DNA of 64,000 nt from CAIYRG01 sp964494505 (GTDB lineage Bacteria > Pseudomonadota > Alphaproteobacteria > Micropepsales > Micropepsaceae), in assembly GCA_964494505.1 (NCBI GenBank), contig CAZBRO010000004.1:62001-126000 (forward strand), written 5' to 3'. The notes beneath the pieces were generated by a model. The model saw nothing but the letters and a program-made list of their open reading frames with translations. It made no database searches and was not told where the DNA came from. Below, piece after piece: positions 40,699 through 49,168 of this stretch. The stretch's first letter is position 1. Every line of letters begins with the position of its first letter. A program made the position numbers and the translations under genes.

Positions 40699-41738
40699 TG
40701 GGGGAATCGGTGGGGCATTTTACGCAAAGTCCGGTCGATCCCGGCCGTTCGGTGTTGGAGCTTTCGGTCGCGCTCTCGGACAATCCGCGCACACGTCCCG
40801 TCATCGAAGGCCGGGTGCCGTTCGAGGGCCTCAGGCTGGTGCCGACCACCGTCCACCCTTCCGAGATGTTCTGGCGCCAGCTTCGCTATGGCGATTTCGA
40901 TGTGTCGGAAATGTCGCTGTCGACCCTGACCATCCTGACGTCGAAGGGCAATCGCGACTGGGTGGGGATTCCCATCTACACGATGCGCAAATTCTTCCAC
41001 AACGAGATATTGGTGCGGAAGGACGCGGGCATCGAGGTGCCCGCCGACCTCAAAGGCAAGCGCGTCGGCGTGCCGGAATATCAGCAGACCGCCGCCATCT
41101 GGACGCGCGGCGTGCTGCAGCACGAATTCGGCGTGCACGCGCGCGACATGACCTGGTGGATGGAGCGCAGCGACAAGAGCCACGGCCATTCGTCGGGGTT
41201 CAAGGCGCCCGACGGCGTCTCCATAACGCCGGTGCCGCTCGACACCAATCTCGGCGACATGCTGCTCGGCGGCGCAATCGACGGCATCGTGCACTACATC
41301 GCCAACAACAATCTGGTGGATCGCAGCCGAGTCGATGTCACTGCCGATCCGAGGGTGAAATATCTCTTTCCGGACCGCGAAGCGGAATCGGCCCGCTATT
41401 ACGGCAAGACCGGCATCTTCCCGATCAACCATTGCATGGTGATCAAGCGTTCCGTGTACGAACGGCATCCCTGGGTGGCCCTGAACCTCTATTCCGGGTT
41501 CCTCGCCGCCATGGAGCAGGTGCGCAAGGATTCGCTTGCCTGGATGGCGCTGTATTACGAAATGGGGCTGGTGGACCGCGACGTACGCCGCGTGGTGACC
41601 AAGACGCCGATGCCCTATGGCGTGAAGGCCGCGCGGCCTGTGCTCGAAACCATCACGCAATATGTGCACGAGCAGGGCCTCTGCGACCGGCGCGTGGATG
41701 TGGCCGAACTCTTCGCCCCCAACACGCTGGACCTGTGA
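40692..41738 (+). CDS. 4,5-dihydroxyphthalate-decarboxylase-like protein, copy 1
   Basis: A 348-residue protein of the Pht5/dihydroxyphthalate-decarboxylase family, which has a periplasmic-binding-protein (NMT1-like) fold. Marks are YGDFDVSEMSLSTLTIL near residue 65, DLKGKRVGVPEYQQTAAIW near 118, and TGIFPINHCMVIKRSVYER near 240. The first ATG lies seven bases before the Rieske stop; ATG 40698 is an equally good start. With two phthalate-type Rieske oxygenases upstream, decarboxylation of a dihydroxylated phthalate-like acid fits, but a different aromatic acid is possible. A second copy is at 62311-63300. Confidence 0.8.
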   Translation: MVMGESVGHFTQSPVDPGRSVLELSVALSDNPRTRPVIEGRVPFEGLRLVPTTVHPSEMFWRQLRYGDFDVSEMSLSTLTILTSKGNRDWVGIPIYTMRKFFHNEILVRKDAGIEVPADLKGKRVGVPEYQQTAAIWTRGVLQHEFGVHARDMTWWMERSDKSHGHSSGFKAPDGVSITPVPLDTNLGDMLLGGAIDGIVHYIANNNLVDRSRVDVTADPRVKYLFPDREAESARYYGKTGIFPINHCMVIKRSVYERHPWVALNLYSGFLAAMEQVRKDSLAWMALYYEMGLVDRDVRRVVTKTPMPYGVKAARPVLETITQYVHEQGLCDRRVDVAELFAPNTLDL

Positions 41739-42955
41739 CCGGTCCCCCGCGGCTGCCTGTTGCGATTGTCGGGGGCGGCCCGGCGGGTTTGATGGCCGCG
41801 GAAATTCTCAGCGCGAACGGCATCGCCGTCAGTCTGTATGACCGCATGCCGACGGCCGGGCGCAAATTCCTGCTGGCCGGGCGCGGCGGGTTGAACCTCA
41901 CCCATTCTGAACCCTTCGCGACATTCCTCACCCGTTACGGCACAGCCGCGGAACAGTTGCGCCCCATACTGGAAGCGTTCCCGCCCGCAGAGCTGATCGC
42001 GTGGGCGGAAGGATTGGGCCAGCCGGCTTTCGTCGGATCGAGCGGCCGGGTGTTTCCCAAATCCATGAAGGCCTCTCCGCTGCTGCGCGCGTGGCTTGCG
42101 CGGCTGCGCGCACAAGGCGTGCAATTTCACATGCGCCACGAATGGCGAGGCTGGGACGACGAGGGCCATCTCCTTTTCCGCACGCCCGGCGGGGCGGAGG
42201 TACATGCGCGCGCCGGCGCAACGATTCTCGCGCTCGGCGGCGGCAGCTGGCCGAAGCTTGGCTCGGACGGCGGCTGGATGGAAATCCTCGCGCGCAAGCA
42301 CGTCGCCGTGAACCCGCTGCGTCCCTCCAATTGCGGCTTCACCATTGCCTGGAGCGATATGGTTCGCAGGCGCTTCGCCGGTCAGCCGCTGAAGCACGTC
42401 GCCCTTGCGTTCGGCGGACGCACCATCCGCGGGGAATGCGTGATTACCGAATACGGAATCGAAGGCGGCGCCGTCTACGCGCTCTCGGCTCCCTTGCGCG
42501 ATGCGATTGCGGCGAAAGGAAGCGCGAAACTGACCGTCGATTTGCGTCCGGACATCTCGGCGGACGAGCTCGCGAAAAAGCTCGCGCGTCCCCGCCGCGG
42601 GCAATCGCTGGCCAATTTCTTGCGCAAAGCAATCAATCTGTCGTCGCTGGAAACCAATCTCTTGCGCGAAGCCTACGGCGCCAATCCCGATGCCGACAGC
42701 GATGTTCTGGCGAAGCGGATCAAGTCTGTGCCGCTGATAGTGACTGCGCCGCAAGGGATTGAGCGCGCGATTTCGACGGCGGGCGGCGTCGCATTTTCCG
42801 CGCTCGATGAAAACCTGATGCTCCGCGCCATGCCGGGCGTCTATGTGGCAGGCGAAATGATCGACTGGGAGGCGCGGACCGGCGGCTATCTCCTGCAGGC
42901 ATGCATGGCCACGGGCGTGACGGCGGCAAGGGGCGCGCTGCGCGCGCTCACGTAA
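41735..42955 (+). CDS. NAD(P)/FAD-dependent flavoprotein of the HI0933/TIGR03862 type
   Basis: A 406-residue flavoprotein. The FAD fold LPVAIVGGGPAGLMAAEIL is followed by AGRKFLLAGRGGLNLTHSEP, then VYVAGEMIDWEARTGGYLLQACMATG at the C-terminus, the signature of the TIGR03862/BaiN-like family. GTG 41735 overlaps the previous stop (GTGA), so it is translated with the decarboxylase-like gene. It is the last gene of the run. The reaction is unknown: members reduce unsaturated compounds or act as RNA-associated flavoproteins. An electron source for the Rieske enzymes is conceivable but not supported. Confidence 0.82.
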   Translation: MTGPPRLPVAIVGGGPAGLMAAEILSANGIAVSLYDRMPTAGRKFLLAGRGGLNLTHSEPFATFLTRYGTAAEQLRPILEAFPPAELIAWAEGLGQPAFVGSSGRVFPKSMKASPLLRAWLARLRAQGVQFHMRHEWRGWDDEGHLLFRTPGGAEVHARAGATILALGGGSWPKLGSDGGWMEILARKHVAVNPLRPSNCGFTIAWSDMVRRRFAGQPLKHVALAFGGRTIRGECVITEYGIEGGAVYALSAPLRDAIAAKGSAKLTVDLRPDISADELAKKLARPRRGQSLANFLRKAINLSSLETNLLREAYGANPDADSDVLAKRIKSVPLIVTAPQGIERAISTAGGVAFSALDENLMLRAMPGVYVAGEMIDWEARTGGYLLQACMATGVTAARGALRALT

Positions 42956-43289
42956 GGGCACCTGACTGTCACGCCCGCATCCCGCAGGCAACTCCCGAAT
43001 GCGTGAGCAGCGATCACGCGAAATTGCGCGAAACAAGGCCGCATAGTTTTAGCTCCATGATGGTCCGTCTACAGATCACATGAATGTGCGAATTTTGTAC
43101 CGGTTATTATCCGCCTACGGATCGATGAAGCAAATGCGCCACACATCGTTCCCAATCGCCGCGTCTTAAGGCGATTTAAGGCAACCACCGGCGGGCGAGT
43201 CGACTATAGCCCCTGACGCCGGACGATTCATTCCAGATGCGTCCGTCGGCGTTGCGCAAAAAACACTCTGGAACCTAAGGGGATTGGTA
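42956..43289. other. long intergenic region before the porin-like gene
   Basis: These 334 bases carry no gene. They become AT-rich between about 43030 and 43140 (TAGTTTTAGCTCC, GAATTTTGTACCGGTTATTATCC), which suggests a promoter region for the strongly ribosome-site-equipped gene at 43290. CCGGCG at 43188-43193 and CGCCGG at 43217-43222 could pair. No clear regulator box or RNA gene was recognised. Confidence 0.45.
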
Positions 43290-44102
43290 ATGTCAAAACA
43301 ACGTTTGTTGGTGGCCGGTGCATTCGCGGCCACGGTGGGTCTGGTTTCGGTCACGCCGGCGTTCGCCGACGCGCCGCAGGGTTTTGCCGGCACGCTGAGC
43401 GGCAGTTACTCCAGCATGAATTTCAGCGGCTCCGGCAGCGGCGGCAGCGCCAATCTGTGGAGCGGCGAGGGTCAGGCCGCGTTCGGACTCGGAATGAATA
43501 ACCTCGCTGCAGAATTCGACGGCGGTTATCACAATCTGTCGTCGCACGGCAGCAATGACAGCCTCGATATCTGGAATCTCGGCGGCCATCTCTTCTGGGC
43601 TCCCGCGGAAGGCCGTCTCGGCGCCACGCTTCAATATGAGGGATTGAACGGCGGCGGCTCGGATACGCATCTGACGCAATATGGCGCGTTCGGAGAATAC
43701 TACCTCAGCAACATGGTCACGCTGGGTTTGAACGGGGGCGGCTGGAGCGGCAGTTCCGACGTGTTCGGCACCGGCGGCGACGGCACCTATATCGGCGGCG
43801 GCGGATCGGTCTATCTGATGCCCGATCTCGCGCTGACGGGACAGATCACCTATTTCGGCGACAGCGGCGCCCATCTGACGAATTATTCCGCCACGGGCGA
43901 ATGGCTGGTTTCGGAAGACACGCCCATATCCGTATATGGCGGCTACACCTACTCGGACATTTCGAATGTCGGCGGCCACCTCAATCAATGGGTCATCGGC
44001 GTCAAGTTCTACACCGACGGCAACGGCACGGCGCTGGTCGACAAGCACCGCAATGGCGCCCTCGACAATCTCGTCCGCCCGTCGCTCCTGACCGGGCAGT
44101 AA
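43290..44102 (+). CDS. secreted outer-membrane beta-barrel-like protein
   Basis: A 270-residue exported protein. It has a signal peptide (MSKQRLLVAGAFAATVGLVSVTPAFA) and then a glycine/serine-rich sequence of alternating short beta-strands, for example GQAAFGLGMNNLAAEFDGGY, HLTQYGAFGEYYLSNMVTLGL and DTPISVYGGYTYSDI. This resembles small outer-membrane barrels. The tail is not a Phe-ending barrel end (it ends DNLVRPSLLTGQ), so a barrel with an extra tail, or a periplasmic protein, is possible. The ATG follows AAGGGGA. I cannot name its family. Confidence 0.7.
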   Translation: MSKQRLLVAGAFAATVGLVSVTPAFADAPQGFAGTLSGSYSSMNFSGSGSGGSANLWSGEGQAAFGLGMNNLAAEFDGGYHNLSSHGSNDSLDIWNLGGHLFWAPAEGRLGATLQYEGLNGGGSDTHLTQYGAFGEYYLSNMVTLGLNGGGWSGSSDVFGTGGDGTYIGGGGSVYLMPDLALTGQITYFGDSGAHLTNYSATGEWLVSEDTPISVYGGYTYSDISNVGGHLNQWVIGVKFYTDGNGTALVDKHRNGALDNLVRPSLLTGQ

Positions 44103-44210
44103 TAACGTTGCGACCCCTGCCCTCTTCCGCGAACGGGAGAGGGCGGGTTTCTTCCGCCTGTAGGCCCGGGCTGCTAAGCTCGCGCGCCTACAAGCGGGGA
44201 ATCAGTGCCC

Positions 44211-45539
44211 ATGATCACGCGACGCGCCGCAACTGCCGGGATGGTCGGACTTGCTGCCGCCGCGCCGCTGGCGCGCGCCGCGACTGCGCCCGCCGCCAAG
44301 CCCGCCTGGAACGTGCCGCCGGAAGGCGTGGGCAACCGCATCAAACACGTCTCGTGGAGCGATCAGGGCGGCCGCCTCGACGGCGTCCAGATCATGCTCA
44401 ACCGCAATCACATCTATCTCGGCCACCAGTTCACTGATGGCTTCAGCGTGCTGGACGCCTCAGACCCGCGCAACATAAGGGCGGTGAAATACATCCTCAC
44501 CGCCCCCAACACGAGCACGCATCATTTGCAGGCGGCAAACGATTTCCTGCTGGTCGCCGAAGGCGCCAACGTCATGGCGATGCAATCCTATGACGACGCC
44601 CGCTCCTATTTCGAGAACACGCTCGCCGATTCCATCACCAAGAAGGTGCCGTTCCGCGCCGGATTGTCCGTGTACGATATAAAGACCGACCCGGCCAATC
44701 CGCGCGAGATCGCCTTCCTGCAATTGCCCGGTTTCGGGATCAACCGCCTGTGGTGGACGGGCGGGCGCTATGCCTATGTGGCGGCCCATTTCGACGGCTT
44801 CACCGACCACATCCTCGGCATCGTCGATGTCAGCAACATCACAAAGCCGGTTCTGGTGTCGAAAGCCTGGCTCCCGGGCATGAACCGCGCAGCCAAAGAA
44901 CCCAACACCACGCCGAAAGGCAAACGCTACGCGCTGCATCATATGATCGTCGCGGGAAACCGCGGTTATGGCGCCTGGCGCGACGGCGGCTTCACCATTC
45001 ATGATATCTCAGATGCCGCGCATCCCAAGCTCTTGTCCCACATCAATTGGACGCCGCCCTTCGCGGGCGGGACGCATACGCCACTGCCGCTGCCGGGCCG
45101 CAAGCTTGCGCTGGTGGCCGAGGAATCCAACGCCGAGAATTGCGAAAAGGGCATGTTCTATACCTGGGTGGTGGACGTGCGGAACGATTCCAATCCCCTT
45201 CCCATCGGCTCGCTGCCCGCGCCCAAGGACCGCAATTATTGCGCCATGGGAAATTTCGGCCCGCACAATCTGCACGAGAACCGCCCCGGCTCGTTCCAGA
45301 GCGAGGAGACGATCTTCGCCACCTACCACAACGCCGGCGTGCGCGTGTTCGACATCAAGAACGCGTTCGAGCCCAAGGAGATCGCCTTCTGGGTGCCGCC
45401 CGCGCCCAAGAGGCTCGTGGACACGCACACGGGCGTGGCGCTCGCGCCGCAGTCTTGCGATGTCTATGTGCGGCCCGACGGCCTCATGTATGTCAGCGAC
45501 TGGAACGCCGGATTGCATGTTCTGCAATATGAGGGGTAA
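44211..45539 (+). CDS. LVIVD-repeat secreted protein with Tat-like start
   Basis: A 442-residue protein. The start MITRRAATAGMVGLAAAAPLARA has twin Arg and a hydrophobic core (Tat-type). The body holds LVIVD beta-propeller repeats (GFSVLDASDPRNIRAVKYI, HILGIVDVSNITKPVLVSKAW, GFTIHDISDAAHPKLLSHI, GVRVFDIKNAFEPKEIAFW). Such propellers are common in secreted proteins near catabolic genes, and their function is unknown. ATG 44211 stands ten bases after CGGGGA and is preferred to GTG 44205. Its last segment ends with a MYVSDWNAGLHVLQYEG strand. Confidence 0.82.
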   Translation: MITRRAATAGMVGLAAAAPLARAATAPAAKPAWNVPPEGVGNRIKHVSWSDQGGRLDGVQIMLNRNHIYLGHQFTDGFSVLDASDPRNIRAVKYILTAPNTSTHHLQAANDFLLVAEGANVMAMQSYDDARSYFENTLADSITKKVPFRAGLSVYDIKTDPANPREIAFLQLPGFGINRLWWTGGRYAYVAAHFDGFTDHILGIVDVSNITKPVLVSKAWLPGMNRAAKEPNTTPKGKRYALHHMIVAGNRGYGAWRDGGFTIHDISDAAHPKLLSHINWTPPFAGGTHTPLPLPGRKLALVAEESNAENCEKGMFYTWVVDVRNDSNPLPIGSLPAPKDRNYCAMGNFGPHNLHENRPGSFQSEETIFATYHNAGVRVFDIKNAFEPKEIAFWVPPAPKRLVDTHTGVALAPQSCDVYVRPDGLMYVSDWNAGLHVLQYEG

Positions 45540-45652
45540 CGCTTTTCCAACCCAATCGTTACGCGGCGTTCAGATTGGGCCTCCATTCAGAATACGTTCA
45601 TCTCGTCTCAGCTATCGGGCGGATGAATTTCAAGGCTGACCCAAGAGCAGCA

Positions 45653-45961
45653 ATGTTGAGGAGAATGGCATACATCGGAACCTTGCTTGGCGTCCTTGCG
45701 GCGCCCGGTTCCGCGTTCGCATCCGCCGATGTCACCGGCGTGGTACAGAACATCGACTTGTCCTCGCGCCAGGTCGTCCTTGACGGCGAGCGGGCTTACG
45801 CGGTCGCGCGCGGCGTCAATCTCACCAAGTTCAAACTCGGCGATACGATCACCGTGCATACCGAGGACCAGAACGGCAAGGACATGGTCACGCGAATCAC
45901 CAAGGGCGACCATTTCGCGTCCGCGCCGCTGAAGGCGCATTCCCGCATTCCGCGCCTGTAA
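45653..45961 (+). CDS. DUF1344-like small exported protein
   Basis: A 102-residue protein. A signal segment (MAYIGTLLGVLAAPGSAFA) precedes ADVTGVVQNIDLSSRQVVLDGERAYAVARGVNLTKFKLGDTITVHTEDQNGK, which has the DUF1344 pattern of an alternating-strand domain. The start is uncertain: ATG 45623, 45653 or 45665 are all in frame, and a poor ribosome site does not decide between them. It is expected to be periplasmic. It is unrelated to the LVIVD gene upstream, from which it is separated by about 110 bases. Confidence 0.7.
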   Translation: MLRRMAYIGTLLGVLAAPGSAFASADVTGVVQNIDLSSRQVVLDGERAYAVARGVNLTKFKLGDTITVHTEDQNGKDMVTRITKGDHFASAPLKAHSRIPRL

Positions 45962-46007
45962 GACCCGCGAATGGCGCGCTTAAATTCGCAAGGCCGGAAA
46001 GCCACCT

Positions 46008-46946
46008 TCAAAAATCCGGCGTTTCGGCCTGAGGTATCGGCGCGTCCTGGTGCGAATAATATTCGTGCGGGTTTTCGGAACAGACCGCTTCCGGCCAAAC
46101 GCCGGTGACGCGGCGGTAGGTGACGAGCCCCGTCCAACGTGTGGTGAACACAGCCGGGTCTTCCACCGTGAATTCGACCTGAAGCCCTCTTCTCGCCGTG
46201 TCCTGGTCGATGAGGCCGCGGCCGAAAGCCGGGGTGGTTGTATATTTGCCGCCGTTCTTCTCTTGCGCTTCGGCGGCGGCCTTTCCGTCGATCAGCCGGT
46301 AGCGCTCGACGACATGCAGCGCGGCGCTGTGCGGCGTGCCGAAACCGTCCACCGTCGAGAGCGGCGATGTCTTGATGCCGATGGTATCGATGACGAGCGT
46401 GTCGCCTTCATAATGGCCGACGGAATCGCCCTGCCAGGTTGGCGTCACGTTCTTTGCGTGCGGCACATTCATGCGGACGAGGCGCACCGTGTTGTAGAGC
46501 AGATAGAACAGTTCGATCTCGTCCCTCTCCTGCACGATCAACACGCCATAATGGAGGCCGAGCACATAGGGCGGCGGTTCCGGCCAGCAGGCATTGTGAA
46601 GATCCGGCGGCACCGTGCCGCGCAGGGAGAGGTCCGCAACCTGTTTGACCGCTTCAGCGGCTTCCGGTTTCAGAATCGGATTTGCGGGGTCGCCGAACCA
46701 TGTCTGTACGATCCCGCAGCAGGGCAATTGCGGCGCGATGCTGCCGTCCGGTTTGCGCATGCCGAGCATCACCGGGCCGGGTCCGGCCGCGGGCGGCTCG
46801 AAGAACAGCATGTCCCGGCCCCATTGACCGGAGAGATCGGGGATCGCCGCTTCCTCCGATGCATGCGAGGCAGACCCGGCCACGGCCGCAAGCAACACGC
46901 CTCCCATCAGGGGCAGGAGTAGCGAACGCGGCCAGGAACGGGGCAC
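46008..46946 (-). CDS. secreted DUF-type protein (GDTLVIDTxG/PHS...ERY family)
   Basis: A 312-residue exported protein starting at GTG 46946. The N-terminus MPRSWPRSLLLPLMGGVLLAAVAGSASHA is a signal peptide. The mature region contains GHYEGDTLVIDTIGIKT with GTPHSAALHVVERYRLIDGK and a DPAVFTTRW block, the recurring pattern of a large family of secreted proteins with lipocalin-like strand spacing found in Acidobacteria and Proteobacteria. I know no function for the family. It is three bases downstream of the amidohydrolase stop, so the two probably form an operon. Confidence 0.75.
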   Translation of the reverse strand: MPRSWPRSLLLPLMGGVLLAAVAGSASHASEEAAIPDLSGQWGRDMLFFEPPAAGPGPVMLGMRKPDGSIAPQLPCCGIVQTWFGDPANPILKPEAAEAVKQVADLSLRGTVPPDLHNACWPEPPPYVLGLHYGVLIVQERDEIELFYLLYNTVRLVRMNVPHAKNVTPTWQGDSVGHYEGDTLVIDTIGIKTSPLSTVDGFGTPHSAALHVVERYRLIDGKAAAEAQEKNGGKYTTTPAFGRGLIDQDTARRGLQVEFTVEDPAVFTTRWTGLVTYRRVTGVWPEAVCSENPHEYYSHQDAPIPQAETPDF

Positions 46947-46949
46947 GGC

Positions 46950-47969
46950 TTATTTTTTCCTTTTCGCCAATCTGTCGCGCGCGTCGGGGATGAGCTTTTC
47001 CACGTTCAGCCCTTCCAGCATCGCGCGTTCGTTGGGTCCGAGCGCACGCACCTGGTCGACATAATCGACCACCTCCTGATCCACGCGAACGGCCTGCGGA
47101 TAATCGGTTGCGAACACGAGTTGCGTCAGCGACACCTCGTTCATGCCGAAGCGCACCCATTCCGCGCCCCAGGCGCCCGCGTGATCGGGCCCCGCCCAGC
47201 CGGCACAATCGTAATAGAGCCGCTGCTCCAGGTAATGATCGAACGGTTTGGGCGGGCGGCGGTTATGCCCCTTCACCTCCGACGTGCCCCATTTGTCGCG
47301 CTGCTGGAATCCGCGCACGCGGCCGAGATACCGGCCGATGCCGCCCGCAAAATGCGCGAACTGGATGTTCAGGTTCGGGATGTCATCCAGCAATCCGCTG
47401 TTGATGAGCCGCACGGTTGCGACCTGAAGCGAGAATTCCCAGCCCAGCATGCGCCCCAGATCGTCCGCATACACCATCGGCCAATCGATCACCCGCGGGA
47501 GGGGATGGATGAACACATACATGTTCAGATCGGCCGCCGCCTTCCAGAACGGGCGCAGCTCGGGCGAATCGAGCGCCTGCCCCTGAAGCTCGGAGGCGAT
47601 GACCGCGCCGGGGAAGTTCAGCTCCTTGCGGCAGCGCTTCAGTTCGGCCACCGCTTCGTTCGCGTTCAGCGCCGGAACATGGGCGAGCCCGATGAAGCGC
47701 CCGGGGTGCTTGCCCTCAACCTCTTTCATGTCGTCATTGATGGTGCGGCAGATGCCCAAATCCGGCTGGTCGAAGCCCACCATGCTGGATAGCACCGCGG
47801 CGTCGATGCCGGCCTTGTCCATCATGCGTACATGCGCGTCGATGTCGCCGAGCAACGGGTTCAGCAGATGCATCGGATTGCCGCGCTCATCGATGCCGAC
47901 GGAGACGGCGTCCTTTTTCCCCTTCAGCAAAGACGGCGGGGTGTAATGATGCTGGAAATCGACGATCAT
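46950..47969 (-). CDS. amidohydrolase 2 (ACMSD-like) family protein
   Basis: A 339-residue TIM-barrel metal-dependent hydrolase or decarboxylase. It has the family start MIVDFQHHYTPP, a mid-barrel YVFIHPLPRVIDWP, NIQFAHFAGG and the late metal-ligand TDYPQAVRV. At the first metal site the usual DxHxH reads DFQHH, so Gln replaces the first His; decarboxylating relatives also vary here. It may be a non-oxidative decarboxylase of a hydroxylated aromatic acid, in keeping with the other catabolic genes, but this is inference. ATG 47969 follows GAGGAG. It heads a two-gene minus-strand operon. Confidence 0.82.
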   Translation of the reverse strand: MIVDFQHHYTPPSLLKGKKDAVSVGIDERGNPMHLLNPLLGDIDAHVRMMDKAGIDAAVLSSMVGFDQPDLGICRTINDDMKEVEGKHPGRFIGLAHVPALNANEAVAELKRCRKELNFPGAVIASELQGQALDSPELRPFWKAAADLNMYVFIHPLPRVIDWPMVYADDLGRMLGWEFSLQVATVRLINSGLLDDIPNLNIQFAHFAGGIGRYLGRVRGFQQRDKWGTSEVKGHNRRPPKPFDHYLEQRLYYDCAGWAGPDHAGAWGAEWVRFGMNEVSLTQLVFATDYPQAVRVDQEVVDYVDQVRALGPNERAMLEGLNVEKLIPDARDRLAKRKK

Positions 47970-48100
47970 GGATGCTCCTCGGCAAACGGCTCGGGTTTGG
48001 GTGGGCAGCTAATGCCACGCGCCGCCAACCTTGCCAACGGAAAAGGCACCACGATCCGATCGGGGGCGCCCTGAACGTACACGGAAACGGTACGTCCCTG

Positions 48101-48127
48101 TTGACAGTACGTACTGCCTACGATTAC
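48101..48127 (+). promoter_or_regulatory. higBA promoter with palindromic operator
   Basis: TTGACA at 48101-48106 is a perfect -35 box. It is overlapped by the perfect 12-base palindrome CAGTACGTACTG at 48105-48116, and another TACGT motif lies about 17 bases upstream (CGGTACGTCC). A TACGAT/TTACGC stretch near 48119-48129 is a poor but possible -10. An operator overlapping the -35 box is what an autorepressing HigBA complex needs. Confidence 0.55.
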
Positions 48128-48135
48128 GCTCCCCC

Positions 48136-48432
48136 GTGATCAAAAGCTTCGGCGACAAACGAACCGCTGCAATCTTCGCGGGCTACGCCATCCGAGATCT
48201 GCCACCGCAGATTCAGCGCCGCGCCCGGGCAAAGCTCTTGGCAATCGATGCAGCGAAGGACCTCGCGGACCTGCGCGTGCCGCCCGGCAACCGATTGGAA
48301 GCACTTCGCGGCGACCGAACTGGGCAATGCAGCCTTCGGATCAACGATCGATGGCGGATTTGTTTCGTCTGGCGGGAAAGCGAAAGCTGGGACGTCGAGA
48401 TCGCCGACCATCATCGAGGAACGGAACCATGA
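48136..48432 (+). CDS. higB: HigB-type toxin (RelE/ParE fold)
   Basis: A 98-residue toxin with the HigB/RelE signature: MIKSFGDKRTAAIFAGYAIR at the start, PPQIQRRARAKLLAIDAAKDLADL, then LRINDRWRICFVWRESESW DVEIADHH (given with a break). HigB toxins cleave mRNA on the ribosome when the antitoxin is removed. It starts at GTG 48136 in frame with family homology; longer upstream starts add no conserved sequence. The gene order toxin-then-antitoxin, with ATGA overlap, is typical of higBA. It is probably held in check by the downstream HigA. Confidence 0.9.
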   Translation: MIKSFGDKRTAAIFAGYAIRDLPPQIQRRARAKLLAIDAAKDLADLRVPPGNRLEALRGDRTGQCSLRINDRWRICFVWRESESWDVEIADHHRGTEP

Positions 48433-48782
48433 GCGTCAACCGAAACGACATCGACAATCGGAAAATCGACTTTTCGGACATTGTGTCGGGGCGCCGGTTG
48501 CCTCCCATTCATCCCGGAGAAATCCTTCGTGATGAGTTCCTCACTCCGATGGGAATCAGCGTTTATGCGCTTGCCAATGCGATCAAGGTGCCGCGTTCGC
48601 GGGCCAACGACATCGTGCTGGGGCGGCGGGCGATCACGACCGACACGGCGATGCGGCTTGGACGGTACTTTGGCACCTCATCGGAGTTCTGGATCAATCT
48701 TCAGGCCCGTTACGATCTCGATGTTGCCGAGCGAACCCTACGGCGAAAAATCGAGCACGAGGTTGCTCCGCGGGCGGCGTAG
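48429..48782 (+). CDS. higA: HigA-type antitoxin (XRE family)
   Basis: A 117-residue HigA antitoxin. The N-terminal region ends in RLPPIHPGEILRDEFLTPMG, the family phrase. The helix-turn-helix is SVYALANAIKVPRSRANDIVLG with RAITTDTAMRLGRYFGTSSEFWINLQARYDL behind it. It binds and neutralises HigB and represses its own promoter, probably at the palindrome at 48105-48116. Its ATG overlaps the toxin stop. The gene is full length with no damage. Confidence 0.92.
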   Translation: MSVNRNDIDNRKIDFSDIVSGRRLPPIHPGEILRDEFLTPMGISVYALANAIKVPRSRANDIVLGRRAITTDTAMRLGRYFGTSSEFWINLQARYDLDVAERTLRRKIEHEVAPRAA

Positions 48783-49168
48783 CGGCGTTCGCGCGATAAA
48801 TCGACTCCGACGCTTCCTCCCGGGACGTCCACGCCCCATATCTTTGGGGCGCTCTTTGACACGTCCGGTCTTTCACAAAAAATCACGCGGGCGTGCGCCC
48901 GTCCGCCGCCACGGTTTCGCCTCAATGCCGGCATCACGGCGCGTAGCCGATGCGTGCCCAATTGCACTTTATTGCACCCTTATTGCACCGTTATTTTCGA
49001 CCCTTCCGCCGCGCGTTTTCCAGGGTTTTCCTGGAAGAAGCCAGCCCGCGACCCCGAAAACAGGGGGGAGGGGGAGGGGGGCTTCCGGAATGCGGCCGGA
49101 GTTAGGCAATTCTCCTCGATTTGGGGTAGATTGCCGCCGCCCATGCGGCCCGCTTCGGAGGGAAAGCC
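48783..49168. other. gene-poor region with three ATTGCAC direct repeats
   Basis: These 386 bases have no credible gene. ATTGCAC occurs three times at 48961, 48971 and 48982, that is 10 and 11 bases apart, so all three face the same side of the helix. That is a spacing suited to a protein-binding array or iterons. The rest is GC-rich (GGGGCG, CGGGCGTGCGCCCG hairpin near 48890). The segment follows the toxin-antitoxin pair and may be a remnant of a mobile region. Confidence 0.5.

Noticed and set aside
48694..48967. Minus-strand frames of 60-85 codons after higA
   Set aside because: No ribosome site and no family likeness; partly antisense to higA. Treated as non-coding.
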